The notes under the pieces were generated by a model that was not told where the DNA came from, did no database searches, and worked only from the letters and a program-made list of their open reading frames with translations. From Diploptera punctata (taxonomy: Eukaryota; Arthropoda; Insecta; Blattodea; Blaberidae), in NCBI GenBank assembly GCA_030220185.1, contig JASPKZ010001598.1, positions 1,942,501 through 2,006,500 on the forward strand: a DNA stretch of 64,000 bases, in the 5' to 3' direction. Position numbers and translations under genes: made by a program. Of this stretch, positions 8,696-18,689 are shown piece by piece. How positions within the stretch are numbered: position 1 is the first letter of the stretch; every line of letters starts with the position of its first letter.

Positions 8696-9471
8696 TGTTA
8701 CCCGGGTGTGCAGTAATTCCACCTTCCTGTGGTATATCTGGGTAAAACAAAGAGGACTACAAACATGGCTAACTTCCCAAGAAGAGTGGAAATCTGGAGG
8801 CTCTTTACTTCAAGGCAAGGGAAAAAATAATTAATATTAATATCCCAGGAAGCCACTAGCAAGCAACCTTTTGATACCTCTTCATCATCATAGGTGCTAC
8901 AGCCTATTAAAGCCCTAGACTGCACCAACAATACACCTTCATTCTCTTCTCTTTGGTTTCCCTTAATATAGGGCAGATATTCTTAATAAAATAAATGGCA
9001 GTTTTCCATTAATACGAGAGCTAATAATAACTAAGATTGAATCAAAAATATAGATGAAAGTATTCAAGAAAAAATTGAATTTAAGAAAGCACAAACCAAT
9101 GAAAGATGAACGGTAGCTGGAAAAAGAAGTGAAAATGCTCTTAGAACCTATAGGGAAAAAAATTCTGTAAAAAAGAAACATTACCAATATTAACAAATGA
9201 GAAAACAAGAGTGGAATGAGCTCACTGATAAAATGAATATCAGCACAATTGTAAAAATTTGAAGAAGAAAAGTAAAATTGGACTGAGAATAAGATGGTAC
9301 TACAATTTGGACTGAAGCAGAGAACTGATGAATGGCTAAACAAAAGAAAAAAACAAATACTCAGTTATAAGTTTTTTTGTAAAATCAAGTTCTATATTGA
9401 TATTTTACAGTATCTTATAAGTAACAGCAAAGATCAAAGAAGGAAACTGAAGAGTTACTAGGAGAGAATAT
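8696..9471. other. Unassigned repeat-like stretch
   Basis: AT-rich sequence with no recognisable domain, tRNA-like head or terminal repeat. The longest minus frame (8963-9343) is hydrophobic and low-complexity, and I do not consider it a gene. Confidence 0.4.
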
Positions 9472-9481
9472 TGTGGGTTTT

Positions 9482-9686
9482 ATTTATATTATTTTTAGTC
9501 TGATCATCTTACCTCAATATTAATGTTGATTTGTTCTTGAACATGTTTCAAAACAATTCTGTTTTATCGTCAGTTAATAGCAATGTTCAAGAACAAATCA
9601 ACATTAATATTGAGGTAAAATGATCAGACTAAAAATAATATAATTAAAATAACCTCAAAATATCACTTCCTGAAATTAAATATTAA
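9482..9686 (+). mobile_element. Fold-back PLE-like element (family 5), 10-bp TSD
   Basis: TGTGGGTTTT is duplicated at 9472-9481 and 9687-9696. The arms TAGTCTGATCATCTTACCTC and mirror are followed by the tail AACCTCAAAATATCACTTCC. The antisense arm holds a hammerhead core (9540-9573, minus). The sense arm begins at ATGTTCAAG, that is, at the position of the ribozyme's cleavage region. A coding member of this family lies at 24600-25330. Confidence 0.8.
9540..9573 (-). ncRNA. Hammerhead core (family 5), antisense arm
   Basis: On minus: CTGACGA, stem II AAAACAGAATTGTTTT, GAAAC, loop AT, GTT. The cleavage triplet would be GUU. Identical to 25202-25235. Confidence 0.5.
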
Positions 9687-9840
9687 TGTGGGTTTTGTTA
9701 AGTTGCTAAGACTAAGGAGGCATAGTATGAATGTGAGATGAAACACTTCCAAAATTGTTATTAGATACCAGAATGGAGAGGACAACCAGGGAAAAGATGG
9801 ATAAAAGGACGTCACAAGTTTGAGATTGAAGAACTGGAAA

Positions 9841-10048
9841 ATGGAAGGCTGTTGTGAAGGAATCCAAGGCTCACTTTGGACTACAGAGCTATGATAAGGG
9901 AGAAAAAAAAAATGGAAGGCTATTGTGAAGGAATCCAAGGCTCACTTTGGACTATAGGGCTAGGATAAAGGAAAACAGAAATGGAAGGCTGTTATGAAGG
10001 AATCCAAGGCCCTTTTTTGGACCATAGAGCTATGATAAAAGAAAAAAG
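9841..10048 (+). repeat. Three tandem copies of about 70 bp in a retrotransposon tail
   Basis: ATGGAAGGCT recurs at 9841, 9912 and 9981, each followed by TGAAGGAATCCAAGGC and a GGACTA/CATAG motif. Units of 71, 69 and about 67 bp. Translation resembles the WKAVVKESKAHFGL end of RTE-like ORFs, so it is probably an amplified tail fragment. Confidence 0.7.
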
Positions 10049-10099
10049 AAAGTTACAGCATTCAAGTTTTTGGTAATATCAGGAGTACTTCTTTAAGGC

Positions 10100-10450
10100 A
10101 TTTGGTAGTGATAGCTAGGACACATGAATAGAATGCCAGATATAACACATATCTATAATTGTAGGCTTTCACGGCCGGTATCTTGATCCATATTTGGTTC
10201 GTCTTCTGGGCTTATAGGCCGTGGTCTGGTTGTCTTCTTACTCGACGTTTCATCTACTGCTGCGGTAGACGAAACGTCGAGTAAGACAACCAGACCACGG
10301 CCTATAAGCCCAGAAGATGAACCAAATATGGATAACACATATTAAAAATATTAAAAGGAGAAGGAAAAGAAGACCTAAAATGAGGTGAATGGATGGGGTA
10401 GCTAAGGACCTTGAAATAATAGGGATCAGAGGCTGTAACAGATTCGTATT
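10100..10450 (+). pseudogene. RTE-like ORF tail interrupted by a palindrome
   Basis: AGGACACATGAATAGAATGCC before and GGAGAAGGAAAAGAAGACC after the insertion at 10153-10331 read as a GHMNRMPD..GRRKRRPKMR-type ending. No RT domain remains. Confidence 0.45.
10153..10331 (-). mobile_element. Fold-back element of the GGCCGTGAAAG-tail family, 11-bp TSD
   Basis: ATAACACATAT is duplicated at 10142-10152 and 10332-10342. On minus it reads arm (CCATATTTGGTTCATCTTC..), centre CTACCGCAGCAGTAG, mirrored arm, then the unpaired tail CCGGCCGTGAAAGCCTAC. Each arm contains GAAACGTCGAGTAAG next to a hairpin, a zero-loop hammerhead-like 3' half. The centre of the palindrome again falls on the stem-II hairpin. 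Confidence 0.75.
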
Positions 10451-10958
10451 AGACAAAGATGGAACAGAATGCTGTTATCAAAGTAGCCAAAACCCAATCA
10501 AGATTGTGTCAGAAGGTGTTTATGATTATCTATATTAATTGGTGTGAATACTGTCTTAAGACTTTTGAGAAAAAAAACTACATTTCATGCAGACAAACTT
10601 TACAATTTAAGGGGCAATTAGTATTTCATTTAGCAAATATAAAAAATTTGATTTGCTTATTTGAAATCACACAACCAAATTTAAACAAAAGCAATGACTT
10701 AAAAATAAAAATACCTCATTTTCCTGTCATTTTAAATATTTTTTATCTGATATAAATTATCAGGTATCATCTATATACAAATATTGGCTTTTTGAATGAA
10801 TAGAAATAGTCATTCTAATATCTAACCTCATATAACTGAGTGTAGTTTGTGCATTTTATATATAATATCACTTAGCTGAAATTACCAGCTTTTTAATTAT
10901 TATTTCAAAAATGCAAAATGTAAATTTAATGATTGGCTCTACTGGCCTTTTCATTACA
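10343..10958. other. 3' flank of the host gene; no further gene seen
   Basis: It contains a one-sided fold-back remnant near 10800-10835 (ATCTAACCTCATATAAC) and otherwise AT-rich sequence. An ATTAAA hexamer on minus near 10928 could serve as a polyadenylation signal about 30 bases past the stop, but this is weak. Confidence 0.35.
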
Positions 10959-12726
10959 TCATCTGTGTCTTGCATTTCTGTTGAATTCAGCGCTGAAAGC
11001 TTCAAAATCTAATTCTGTTTCTGATTCATCGAGGCTTACATCTATACTAGTATCAGCAAGTCCGAGATCTGGACCACACTGCAACTGGAATGAACTGGCA
11101 TTATGTGATCTTTGTGAAGACGTAGAATTTCGAACAGCTTCCTCCTCTCCAATAGCAGCCAATGCCATCTCAGCATCAAATGTTGAATTTGTTTTCATTG
11201 GAAGGATTTGACCGCGATATCGCAGACTGATAAGGAATGTGCGACGATTCTCTCACGGTAATAGATTGACCTTCACCCATAGCAGCCAAAGTAATCTCTG
11301 GATCAAACCTTGAAACATTTGTAACACTGTCCGAGCACTGTGCCGATGATTTATCGGTATTACCGATGCTGTGGAGATCTACTGAAGTAGCGTACGTATG
11401 TACAGGGTTATTTGATGCATTTCCACTTGAAGAAAATTGATTTTGTACTTCGTTTACACTAGATGTAGTTCCTTCACCCATTGCTGCCAATGCAACTTCA
11501 GGATCAAATGTCTCTGTGCTTCCAGACATATTTATTCTCATTCGCTGCAAAGATTGATATCGGTTTTCAGTTCGAGAGTTGCCGTTGCTTGTAACTTGAT
11601 CACCTTCTCCCATTGCTGCAAGCTCAATTTCAGGATCAAATGACTGTCTAGCAGCTCCAATGCTGTTTATCTGTGGTAACGTATTCTGAAACTGTCTATG
11701 AGATCTATTTTCAACGGAGTTTTGCTCACCTTCACCCATTGCTGCTAGTGCATCTTCCGGAGTGAATGAAGCTCCATTGGATATATTTTCTAACGGTTGG
11801 TACTGGTTATTTGGAGTTGACTGATCGCCTTCTCCCATTGCCACTAATGCAACTTCAGGATCAAAAGACGAACCAGAATCACTTGGCACTGTCTCCATCT
11901 GTTGTAATGTCGACTGAAAATGTTGATTTGAAGCAGTCACTGAATCCTGTTCACCTTCCCCCATTGCAGCCAATGCCATCTCTGGATCAAACGTTGAAAC
12001 TTCATTGCTATTAACTACATTTGATAATGGTAAAGAGCGAAATTGGCCTAATCTATCGATTAAATCCTGCGAAGAAATTATAGATGATTTTGGAATATCA
12101 ATCGAAGATGTTGTCATGCAATCGGAAACATTTATAGGACCTGCCACAGAAAAATCAACCAAACTAGTTCCATTAGTAAGGTTTTTCAACCTTTCGTTTA
12201 CGATATCGTCCACTGATTCTAATTCTTGTGAATGATGTTCCGAATTTGAAAATTCTGTAGATTGTTCAGCCTGTTCTAATCTTGGATTTGAATTTTCATC
12301 AGTCACGGAAGTCAATTTTGGACACATATCATTACTTTCGCTAGATAACAAGAAATCTTCATTTTTTGGCTCGAGGTTCACAGTTTGTTTAGAGTGTTCT
12401 TCACTATCAGACGTCCGTGCTGGATGTATTGCAGATTCATGTTTGGAATTGAGATTTTCTGCTGGTCTAGCTACTAAAGTAAGTGCTGAAAGAACTTCGG
12501 GACATTTTTCTTGTTTAGGTAATGCACTCTTTACACTAACTTCATTGTTTATAACGGCACTTTCATATTTTGTACTATTGTTAACAAGTTCTAGTCCGGC
12601 CCTAGTTCTTTTTTCCAGGGGTTCATCCTCTTCAGTTTTTGGGATTGTGCGTTGTAACTTGGTATCATCTACAATGTAAGTCCCACTTGCTACTCCTAAC
12701 GTAGTGCACAGTAGTTCATCTTGAAG
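10959..12726 (-). CDS. ZNF839-like gene, exon 8 (terminal coding exon), with one frameshift
   Basis: The acceptor TTTCCACAG precedes 12726, in phase 0 with exon 7. The reading frame begins LQDELLCTTLG and is acidic and Ser/Asn-rich. It then carries seven degenerate repeats of about 50 residues, each with a core like FDPEMALAAMGEG (near 11985, 11860, 11755, 11630, 11505, 11305 and 11180). The frame that holds six repeats stops at 11176. Repeat seven and the end (LDFEAFSAEFNRNARHR, stop at 10959) lie in another frame; exon length 1768 is 1 modulo 3. So one extra or missing base sits around 11180-11300: assembly error, recent mutation, or true early end. I see no intron there. Function of the repeats is unknown to me. 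Confidence 0.8.
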
Positions 12727-12755
12727 CTGTGGAAATAAATAACAATGAGTGTTAT

Positions 12756-13431
12756 TAAATTAATATTAAGAAGCTAAAGCTGTTACTATGATTGAAATAA
12801 GTATATTAAAGTACACTACTAAATTATTGTAATCAAATGGTAAAGAGAAAAATTTATGCCTGAACCGGGAATCGAACCCCGAACCTTCAGCTTTCCGTGC
12901 TGATGCTCTAACCATTGAGCTAATCCAGGCTTCCTTCCCATCCAAGCATAAATCCTTCCTTTACCTTACTGTCTTGGTCCCATATTCAAATGCTATGAAT
13001 CATCATTCACAAATACACAATGAATGGCTTCTACCTGAAGAAGACATGAAGGGACTCCACATAGCTATAGCATTATTTATTAAATTAATATTAAGAAGCT
13101 AAAGCTGTTACTATGATTGAAATAAGTATATTAAAGTACACTACTAAATTACTGTAATCAAATGGTAAAGAGAAAAATTTAATAAATAATGCTATAGCTA
13201 TGTGGAGTCCCTTCATGTCTTCTTCAGGTAGAAGCCATTCATTGTGTATTTGTGAATGATGATTCATTGCATTTGAATATGGGACCAAGACAGTAAGGTA
13301 AAGGAAGGATTTATGCTTGGATGGGAAGGAAGCCTGGATTAGCTCAATGGTTAGAGCATCAGCACGGAAAGCTGAAGGTTCGGGGTTCGATTCCTGGTTC
13401 AGGCATAAATTTTTCTCTTTACCATTTGATT
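12756..13431. mobile_element. Inverted pair of tRNA-related SINE2 copies flanked by a 14-bp TSD
   Basis: ACAATGAGTGTTAT lies at 12742-12755 and 13432-13445. Inside, an antisense SINE2 (tRNA-like part 12859-12931, minus) and a sense SINE2 (13332-13404, plus) face away from a centre near 13080-13185. A 97-base segment (12757-12853) is repeated directly at 13082-13178. The tRNA-like parts have box A TAGCTCAATGGTTAGAGC, loop ACGGAAA and box B GGTTCGATTCC. Confidence 0.75.
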
Positions 13432-13445
13432 ACAATGAGTGTTAT

Positions 13446-14170
13446 GTACATGTACAACTAGAAGTCCCAGCCATGCGTTGCTGTGGCTAAGGTATACGTT
13501 AAAAATTTAAATTAAGTTGCTGTCTTTCAGCCAGATTACTTAAAACTAATACTTACACACGAAATTAATAATATTGAAAATAAAATAAACACTGAACACA
13601 CTTAAATTATGAAATAATCAATATTTGTAATTCAATTGAAATTCGCGGTTGCAACAAAAAGCACAGCCATCTGGATCTCTCTTTGTTAAATAATAAACCA
13701 ATTACCTTACCAAATTACCTTACACCACCATCTGTTAGAATTGTATGGAACTCTCAGATAATTACACTGCCATCTGTTAGAATCATATGGAACTCACAGA
13801 TAATTATAACTCTTAAATAATAAACAAATAATTTGCAATAAAAAAATAATGCGACTATAAATTTAGTTATAAACTACCCTAAGTTTCAAGTTGGATCAAA
13901 CTGCACACAGTGTACAAAATTTTATTAAAATCGGTTCAGTAGTTTAGGATTCCATCGCGGACAAACAACGTGACACAAAATTTTTATATATTAAGATTAT
14001 ACACAAAGATTATGTATGTATGTACCCAAGCATCCCTCATGGAGATAATGGGCTCCCTTAGTGGGAGTTTCTTGACCAAGCTAATTTTAGTTATACTTAA
14101 TTCCCTACAGATATCAGTGATTGACACATGGTCAGAACATTGCCTCAATGAGACAAACAGTTGGCAATTA
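13446..14170. repeat. Dispersed repeat of unassigned class (intron 7)
   Basis: It contains CCAGCCATGCGTTGCTGTGG, a direct repeat of GCCATCTGTTAGAAT, and the motif AAAATCGGTTCAGTAGTTTA before GCGGACAAACAACGTGACAC. I recognise this ending as common in insect interspersed repeats but cannot name the family. No coding potential. Confidence 0.4.
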
Positions 14171-14174
14171 AGAC

Positions 14175-14440
14175 ATTTTAATTTTGTTGAGTTGTTTCTT
14201 GACTCACCTCATACTTCTTAACTCCCTCGCAGATCCAGATTTCATCACTGTATTTGTGACATTCCCAATGTTGTAATATGCAATCTAACATGTTTCTGAT
14301 TGTGTTTGTTCATAGTTTATCCATTGTCTTTTTTCAGAGATCATTATTTTGTGCAGTTGTGAATTCATTCCTGATTATTAATGTGACGGCATGAAAGGAT
14401 ATTTCCAATAAATGGTTTGCAGCATCATAGTTTGAACTTT
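14175..14440 (-). repeat. One-sided fold-back remnant, family 8
   Basis: TGACTCACCTCATACTTCTTAACTCC and the following GATCCAGATTTCATCACTG..GTGACATTCCCAATG resemble the left arm of 21682-22197. The mirror arm is absent. Confidence 0.45.
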
Positions 14441-14454
14441 TATAGGAAAAAATT

Positions 14455-15785
14455 CACTATTAGGTTTAAAATGTTCTATATCTCACCTCATATCCAGTCT
14501 TCTAATTATACCAGTTTCAAAGCTTAGGCAGCTTCATCTTCATAATTTCTTGTCAACTGATGTTATGTCGATCAAAACTGCTTCTTCCTCCCTCTGTTGG
14601 TGGACCGATGAATCTCCAGATCAAATCAGAGAGAGGAAGAAGCAGTTTTTCTGAGCGACATAACATCAGTCATTTAACTTTTTCCAATACTGTTATTTTA
14701 ACACGGTTCCAATAATGGATCATATTATATTATAATGATATTGTGAAAAGAATAATCAATGTTTGAACTAGGAATCAAACCGTGGACCTCTAGTTCTCCA
14801 GACTAGTGTGCAGCCCACTACACCATTCGAGACCTGGCACAAACATCAATAATTCCTTCCATATATCTTCTTCTTCTTCCTTCCAAGTATTAGGCCAAGG
14901 CCTGTTACGATCCTATAGAAAATTTTCCCTCCGGGAAATTCTCGTATAAGACTTGAAAGCATAATAATAGTCCCTTCGATTGGTTGCTGGCCAAAGGAAG
15001 GCAAGACCAGTGATGGGGCTGCCATCTTATAGCCTCTGGTCAGGCTTTTCTGGAGAAGAAAAGAAAATAAAGGAAAGAAGAAATGGAAGAAAGGAAAGAC
15101 TCCCTAGCCCTCGGATGCCCTAATAGCGTCGGGGTCGAAAAAAACAAGAGTTAACCAAGAGAGGTTAGATAGTAAAGTTAAAAGAGTGCAAGACACAAGT
15201 AAGCGGAAGAAATGTTTTGCTCAGCTTGGGCACCTTGTGGTCGCCATCCACATATCCCCTAGATGAGGACCCCTGAGGGGTCCTTCTACAAATCTATAAT
15301 TCTCGTTTCGTCCACTGTCAGGTAGGTGTCACCACCATTGCCAACAGCCAGCTTCGTTTAGAAGTATCTATATTTGAGAATTTTACACCACCACTTTTAT
15401 AAGCAGTAAACAATGTTATTTAACATTTTCCAATACTGTTACTTGAACACAGTTCCAATAATGGATCATATTATAATATTATAATGATATTGTGAAAATA
15501 ATTTAATTAAAATAACCTCAAAATATCACTTCCTAAAACTAAATATTAAGAAAAATCAATGTCTGAACCAGGAATCAAACCGTGGACCTCTAGTTCTCCA
15601 GACTAATGTGCAACCCACTACACCATTCGAGACCTGGCACAAACATCAACAATTCCTTCCACATATCACAATATCATTATAATATTATAACATCAGTCGA
15701 CAAGAAATTACTGAAGATGAAGCTGCCTAAGCTTCGAAACCGGATAGAATGGATATGAGGTGAGGTATAAAACATTTTAATTTAA
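14455..15785. mobile_element. Family-10 fold-back PLE-like element, large copy with insertions
   Basis: The outer arms ATCTCACCTCATATCCAGTC (14480) and GGATATGAGGTGAGGTATAAA (about 15750) are mirror images. CTGAAGATGAAGCTGCCTAAGC at 15711 is a hammerhead 5' half on plus, whose stem III ends in GGATA (degenerate). The interior holds two copies of a tRNA-like fragment (14750-14840; 15550-15640) and an RTE 3'-end fragment with a CTT-rich tail (14868-14935). Confidence 0.6.
14936..15400. other. Unassigned insert within the family-10 element
   Basis: Purine-rich, with AAGAAAAGAAAATAAAGG and a GC-richer end around 15220-15290. No coding or tRNA-like signal that I can defend. Confidence 0.3.
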
Positions 15786-16014
15786 ACCTTAGTATCATAA
15801 TTCCCTTCTTTGCAAGGACATCAGCATATTCATTCCCTTTGATGTCCTGGGATCCAGTGAAGAACTTTTATTATCAAATCAATAATTCAATCAAGTTCTA
15901 GATTTACATTATTATTATTATTATTGACGATTTTTATTATTAATTTAACACTTCTCATAGAAGGATTTCAAGTCCCGGTCTAGGCGAAAATTTTTCTCTT
16001 CAAATATTATTATT

Positions 16015-16440
16015 ATTATTATTAATTGGCTGCAGTGGACTAGTGCTTATGCTCCTTGCCACTGGTCCCGAGGGTCACAGGTTCAAACCCAGCCGGGGTC
16101 GATAGATTTTTTAGGATGGAAAAATCCAAGGAGCAAGTCCTCCAGGAGGGACTTTAAGCAGTGGGTCCCGAGTCTGAAGATTTTCAGGCTCGTAAAAGAT
16201 CCTTAAGCCTGAATGAAAAGGCCTCTAAGAAAAATTTACCGAATTTTCCCGTCCTAGTACTACCTTGATTTCCTAGATGTCAGCATGAGGCAGAGCGCTG
16301 ACTATGGACCACTCAAGTGACATCTATACAAAAACATGTGTAACTAAATTAGTATGGTTCAAATTCTTCGCTGTAGGGGGAGAGCACCTAAATCTCTTAA
16401 GGGAAACATGGGCTTACAAGAAGAAGAAGATTTAAAATGT
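16015..16440 (+). repeat. tRNA-related repeat SINE5 (intron 7)
   Basis: The head TGGCTGCAGTGGACTAGTGC with box-B-like GGTTCAAACCCAGCCGG is followed by the body GGATGGAAAAATCCAAGGAGC. A longer inverted copy lies at 25690-26085 and fragments at 41740 and 42440. A 40-base SINE1 end fragment (TCCCGGTCTAGGCG) precedes it at 15968-16005. Confidence 0.6.
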
Positions 16441-16735
16441 ACTATACCTCACATCATATCCAGTCTTCTAATTATACCAGTTTCGAAGCTTAGGCAGCTT
16501 CGTCTTCAGTAATTTCTTGTCGACTGAAGTTATGTCGATCAGAAGAACGGCTTCTTCCTTCCTCTGTTGGTGGACCGATAAACCTCCAGATCAAATCAGA
16601 GGGAGGAAGAAGCAGTTTTCCTGATCGACATAACATCAGTCGACAAGAAATTATTGAAGATGAGGCTGCCTAAGCTTCGAAACCGGATAGAATGGATATG
16701 AGGTGAGGTATAAAAAATTTTAATTTAAACCTTAG
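16430..16735. mobile_element. Family-10 fold-back PLE-like element, compact copy
   Basis: The arms ACTATACCTCACATCATATCC and GGATATGAGGTGAGGTATA are mirror images with the centre near 16580. The minus hammerhead core at 16475-16509 is intact; the plus one at 16655 has TTGAAGA and GGATA. Confidence 0.7.
16475..16509 (-). ncRNA. Hammerhead ribozyme core, transcribed strand of intron 7
   Basis: On minus: CTGAAGA, stem II CGAAGC..GCTTCG, GAAAC, loop TG, GTA. It is on the same strand as the host pre-mRNA. Confidence 0.55.
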
Positions 16736-16923
16736 TATCATAATTCCCTTCTTTGCAAGGACATCAGCATATTCATTCTCTTTGATTTCCTGGGATCCAG
16801 TGAAGAACTTTTATTATCAAGTCAATAATTCAATCAAGTTCTAGATTTACATTATTATTATTATCATCATCATTATTTTAAAATATTTCATACTTTTATT
16901 ATCAGCTCTGTATTGTGTGTTAA

Positions 16924-17176
16924 CCCATTCGCCTCGAAAGACGAGGTACACTCGCTTATCTCTGCCTCATATATTTTGCAATACATCCCTTACCAGAGTA
17001 ACTTTCGTTACCATTTATGAATAGTAGATGGTTTTTTTCCTTCACCCTTATTGTGATATGAAGTACCGTTACCTTTTGTTTGTTTTGAATGTCCGAAATT
17101 AGACAATATCATTTATGGCGACTTAAATTCGGTTCCTGGGGAAATACATTGAATATTTAAACCTGAAGCGAATGGG
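16924..17176. mobile_element. Short piggyBac-like MITE with TTAA target
   Basis: TTAA at 16920-16923 and 17177-17180 flanks inverted ends CCCATTCGCCTC and GAAGCGAATGGG (one mismatch in 12). 253 bp, no coding sequence. TTAA duplication plus C-start inverted repeats is the piggyBac pattern. Confidence 0.6.
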
Positions 17177-17204
17177 TTAATTACAGTTAATTCATAATAA
17201 TTAA

Positions 17205-17462
17205 TATTGGGAAGTAAACATTATGAGGTTATATCATTAATAGTGAGTGGAGAACATATTTTAATCGACTCACCTCATACATTTTCAAACTTCTTTGATA
17301 CCGACGGTTTCAGACAATATCATGTCCTTCTTCAGTCATGGCGTCCACTGATGAAATTCCATGACTGAAGAAGGACATGATATTGTCTGAAACCGACGAT
17401 ATCAAAGAAGTTTGAAAATGTATGAGGTGAGTCGATTAAAATATGTTCTCCACTCACTATTA
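17205..17462 (-). mobile_element. Fold-back PLE-like element (family 3) beside exon 7
   Basis: The tail on the left (minus CCTCATAATGTTTACTTCCC) gives minus as the sense strand. The arms AGTGAGTGGAGAACATA..CTCACCTCATAC and mirror end at about 17460, some 45 bases past the exon-7 splice donor. The sense arm has an intact hammerhead core (17299-17335); the mirror arm at 17365 has GATA in place of GGTA. Confidence 0.75.
17299..17335 (-). ncRNA. Hammerhead ribozyme core in intron 7, 170 nt past a donor site
   Basis: On minus: CTGAAGA, stem II GGACA..TGTCT, GAAACC-GTC-GGTA, then TCA, which can pair with the TGA before CTGAAGA (start of stem I). All core positions fit. It would be present in the host pre-mRNA. 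Confidence 0.6.
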
Positions 17463-17507
17463 ATCCATATAATTTAATAATTTATTAACATTATAATATA
17501 CATTTAC

Positions 17508-17747
17508 CTCAAACTGACGTTCCTTGTTGTTAGTGTGCAGATTCAGGGGTTTAAGTATTTCAGTAGCAATAGCTCGAACTTTCTCAAGAAGAGCTTGTAA
17601 CTCATCACATAAAGTTGCAACATAACTCTCCTCGGCAGCTCGAACTGCCTCTACTCTAAGTAGAAGTAAATCCCACATGGAAAGAACACTTGCCACTGCA
17701 GGTCCTGCAACCTCTGCCAATTCATTCGCTTCACATGTTCCCAACAC
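17508..17747 (-). CDS. ZNF839-like gene, exon 7
   Basis: The acceptor TTTTTTGTTCAG and donor GAG|GTAAATG enclose 80 codons in phase 0: VLGTCEANELAEVAGPAVAS.. to ..LKPLNLHTNNKERQFE. The segment has no stops, is rich in Leu, Ala and Glu, and is probably helical (SMWDLLLLRVEAVRAAEESY). In the family I would expect it to form part of the conserved region after the zinc finger. No enzyme motif. Confidence 0.85.
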
Positions 17748-17925
17748 CTGAACAAAAAATATTATCTCTATACATGGTGATTAAAAAATCAACACTTAAA
17801 ATGTTTTGTGAGATGGCAAACTGATCAAAGAGGAAAAACATACACAACAGTGCTTTGTTTTTGTCTCTATTTTATTTAGAGCATCCATCTTTCAAAATAC
17901 ATGTTGAAAAATAAGAATGAACCTG
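17748..17925. other. Intron 6 sequence, nothing recognised
   Basis: Short AT-rich intron stretch between exon 7 and a PLE fragment. Confidence 0.4.
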
Positions 17926-17929
17926 TTAA

Positions 17930-18585
17930 TTATACATATCTGGAACTTTTTTAATATAATAAATTTCAAAACATTTTCAGAAAATTTAATATAAGATTGG
18001 CTCCAATTAACAAATTCAGCCTTGGTAATCTTCTGTTAACTAATAATAAAGTTAACACCCCAGACAACAAAAAAATCTGGAATTTATCAAATTGATTGCA
18101 AAGATTCCAATAGGATACATACAGGAAAAGCAAAAAGGAACTTGGAAACTCATAGAAAAGAACCACTTTAGAAACAAAGAATGGAGAAATTGAAAATCAG
18201 CTATAGCAGCACATAGCTTATTAGAGAATCATAGAATTGAAAAAGAAGCAAAACTTTTGAAACATTTATCTAAACCATTTGATTTAACAGTTTGGGAAAA
18301 GATATTTATTAAAAAAACCATACTAGAACCATGAACTTCGAGATTCCGGATGAACCAAGATTGATTACAAAGTTCTTCAAAAATACAACAGATGGCAGTT
18401 TAGAAAATGACTCCTTCAAAAGAACACAGATGGCAGTTTGGATAATTACCAGCAAAAGAAAAAAATTTACAGTCATGAAAACAGCTGACGATGGTCGCCG
18501 ATACTGTGCTGCTGTGTTTAAACAAACATAGAAGTATGAGGTAAGAAGAATTCACGATTCATTTGATTCATATCTAAAACTGCTC
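17930..18585 (+). pseudogene. Family-6 PLE fragment with decayed GIY-YIG domain
   Basis: Plus frames give IRLAPINKFSL (the RLAPKN..SL linker), WNLSNCKDSNRIHTGKAKRNLETHRKEPL, SAIAAHS, LTVWEKIFIKK and MNFEIPDEPRLITKFFKNTT. These are the same blocks as in the intact copy at 19290-20314, broken by stops and shifts. It ends in the family-6 right arm (GAAGTATGAGGTAAGAAG). Confidence 0.65.
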
Positions 18586-18689
18586 CGCATTCCAGTGGAT
18601 TATGAAAGGGGGTAGGAATGGAGGAACAAACCACAAATTGGATACCGTATGGAAGTCATTCACCAATTCCAGTGTATCTGTAAACATTT

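Noticed and set aside
8963..9343. 126-codon hydrophobic minus-strand frame
   Set aside because: Low-complexity Phe/Ser/Ile-rich translation of AT-rich DNA with no homologous feature, splice context or conserved motif.
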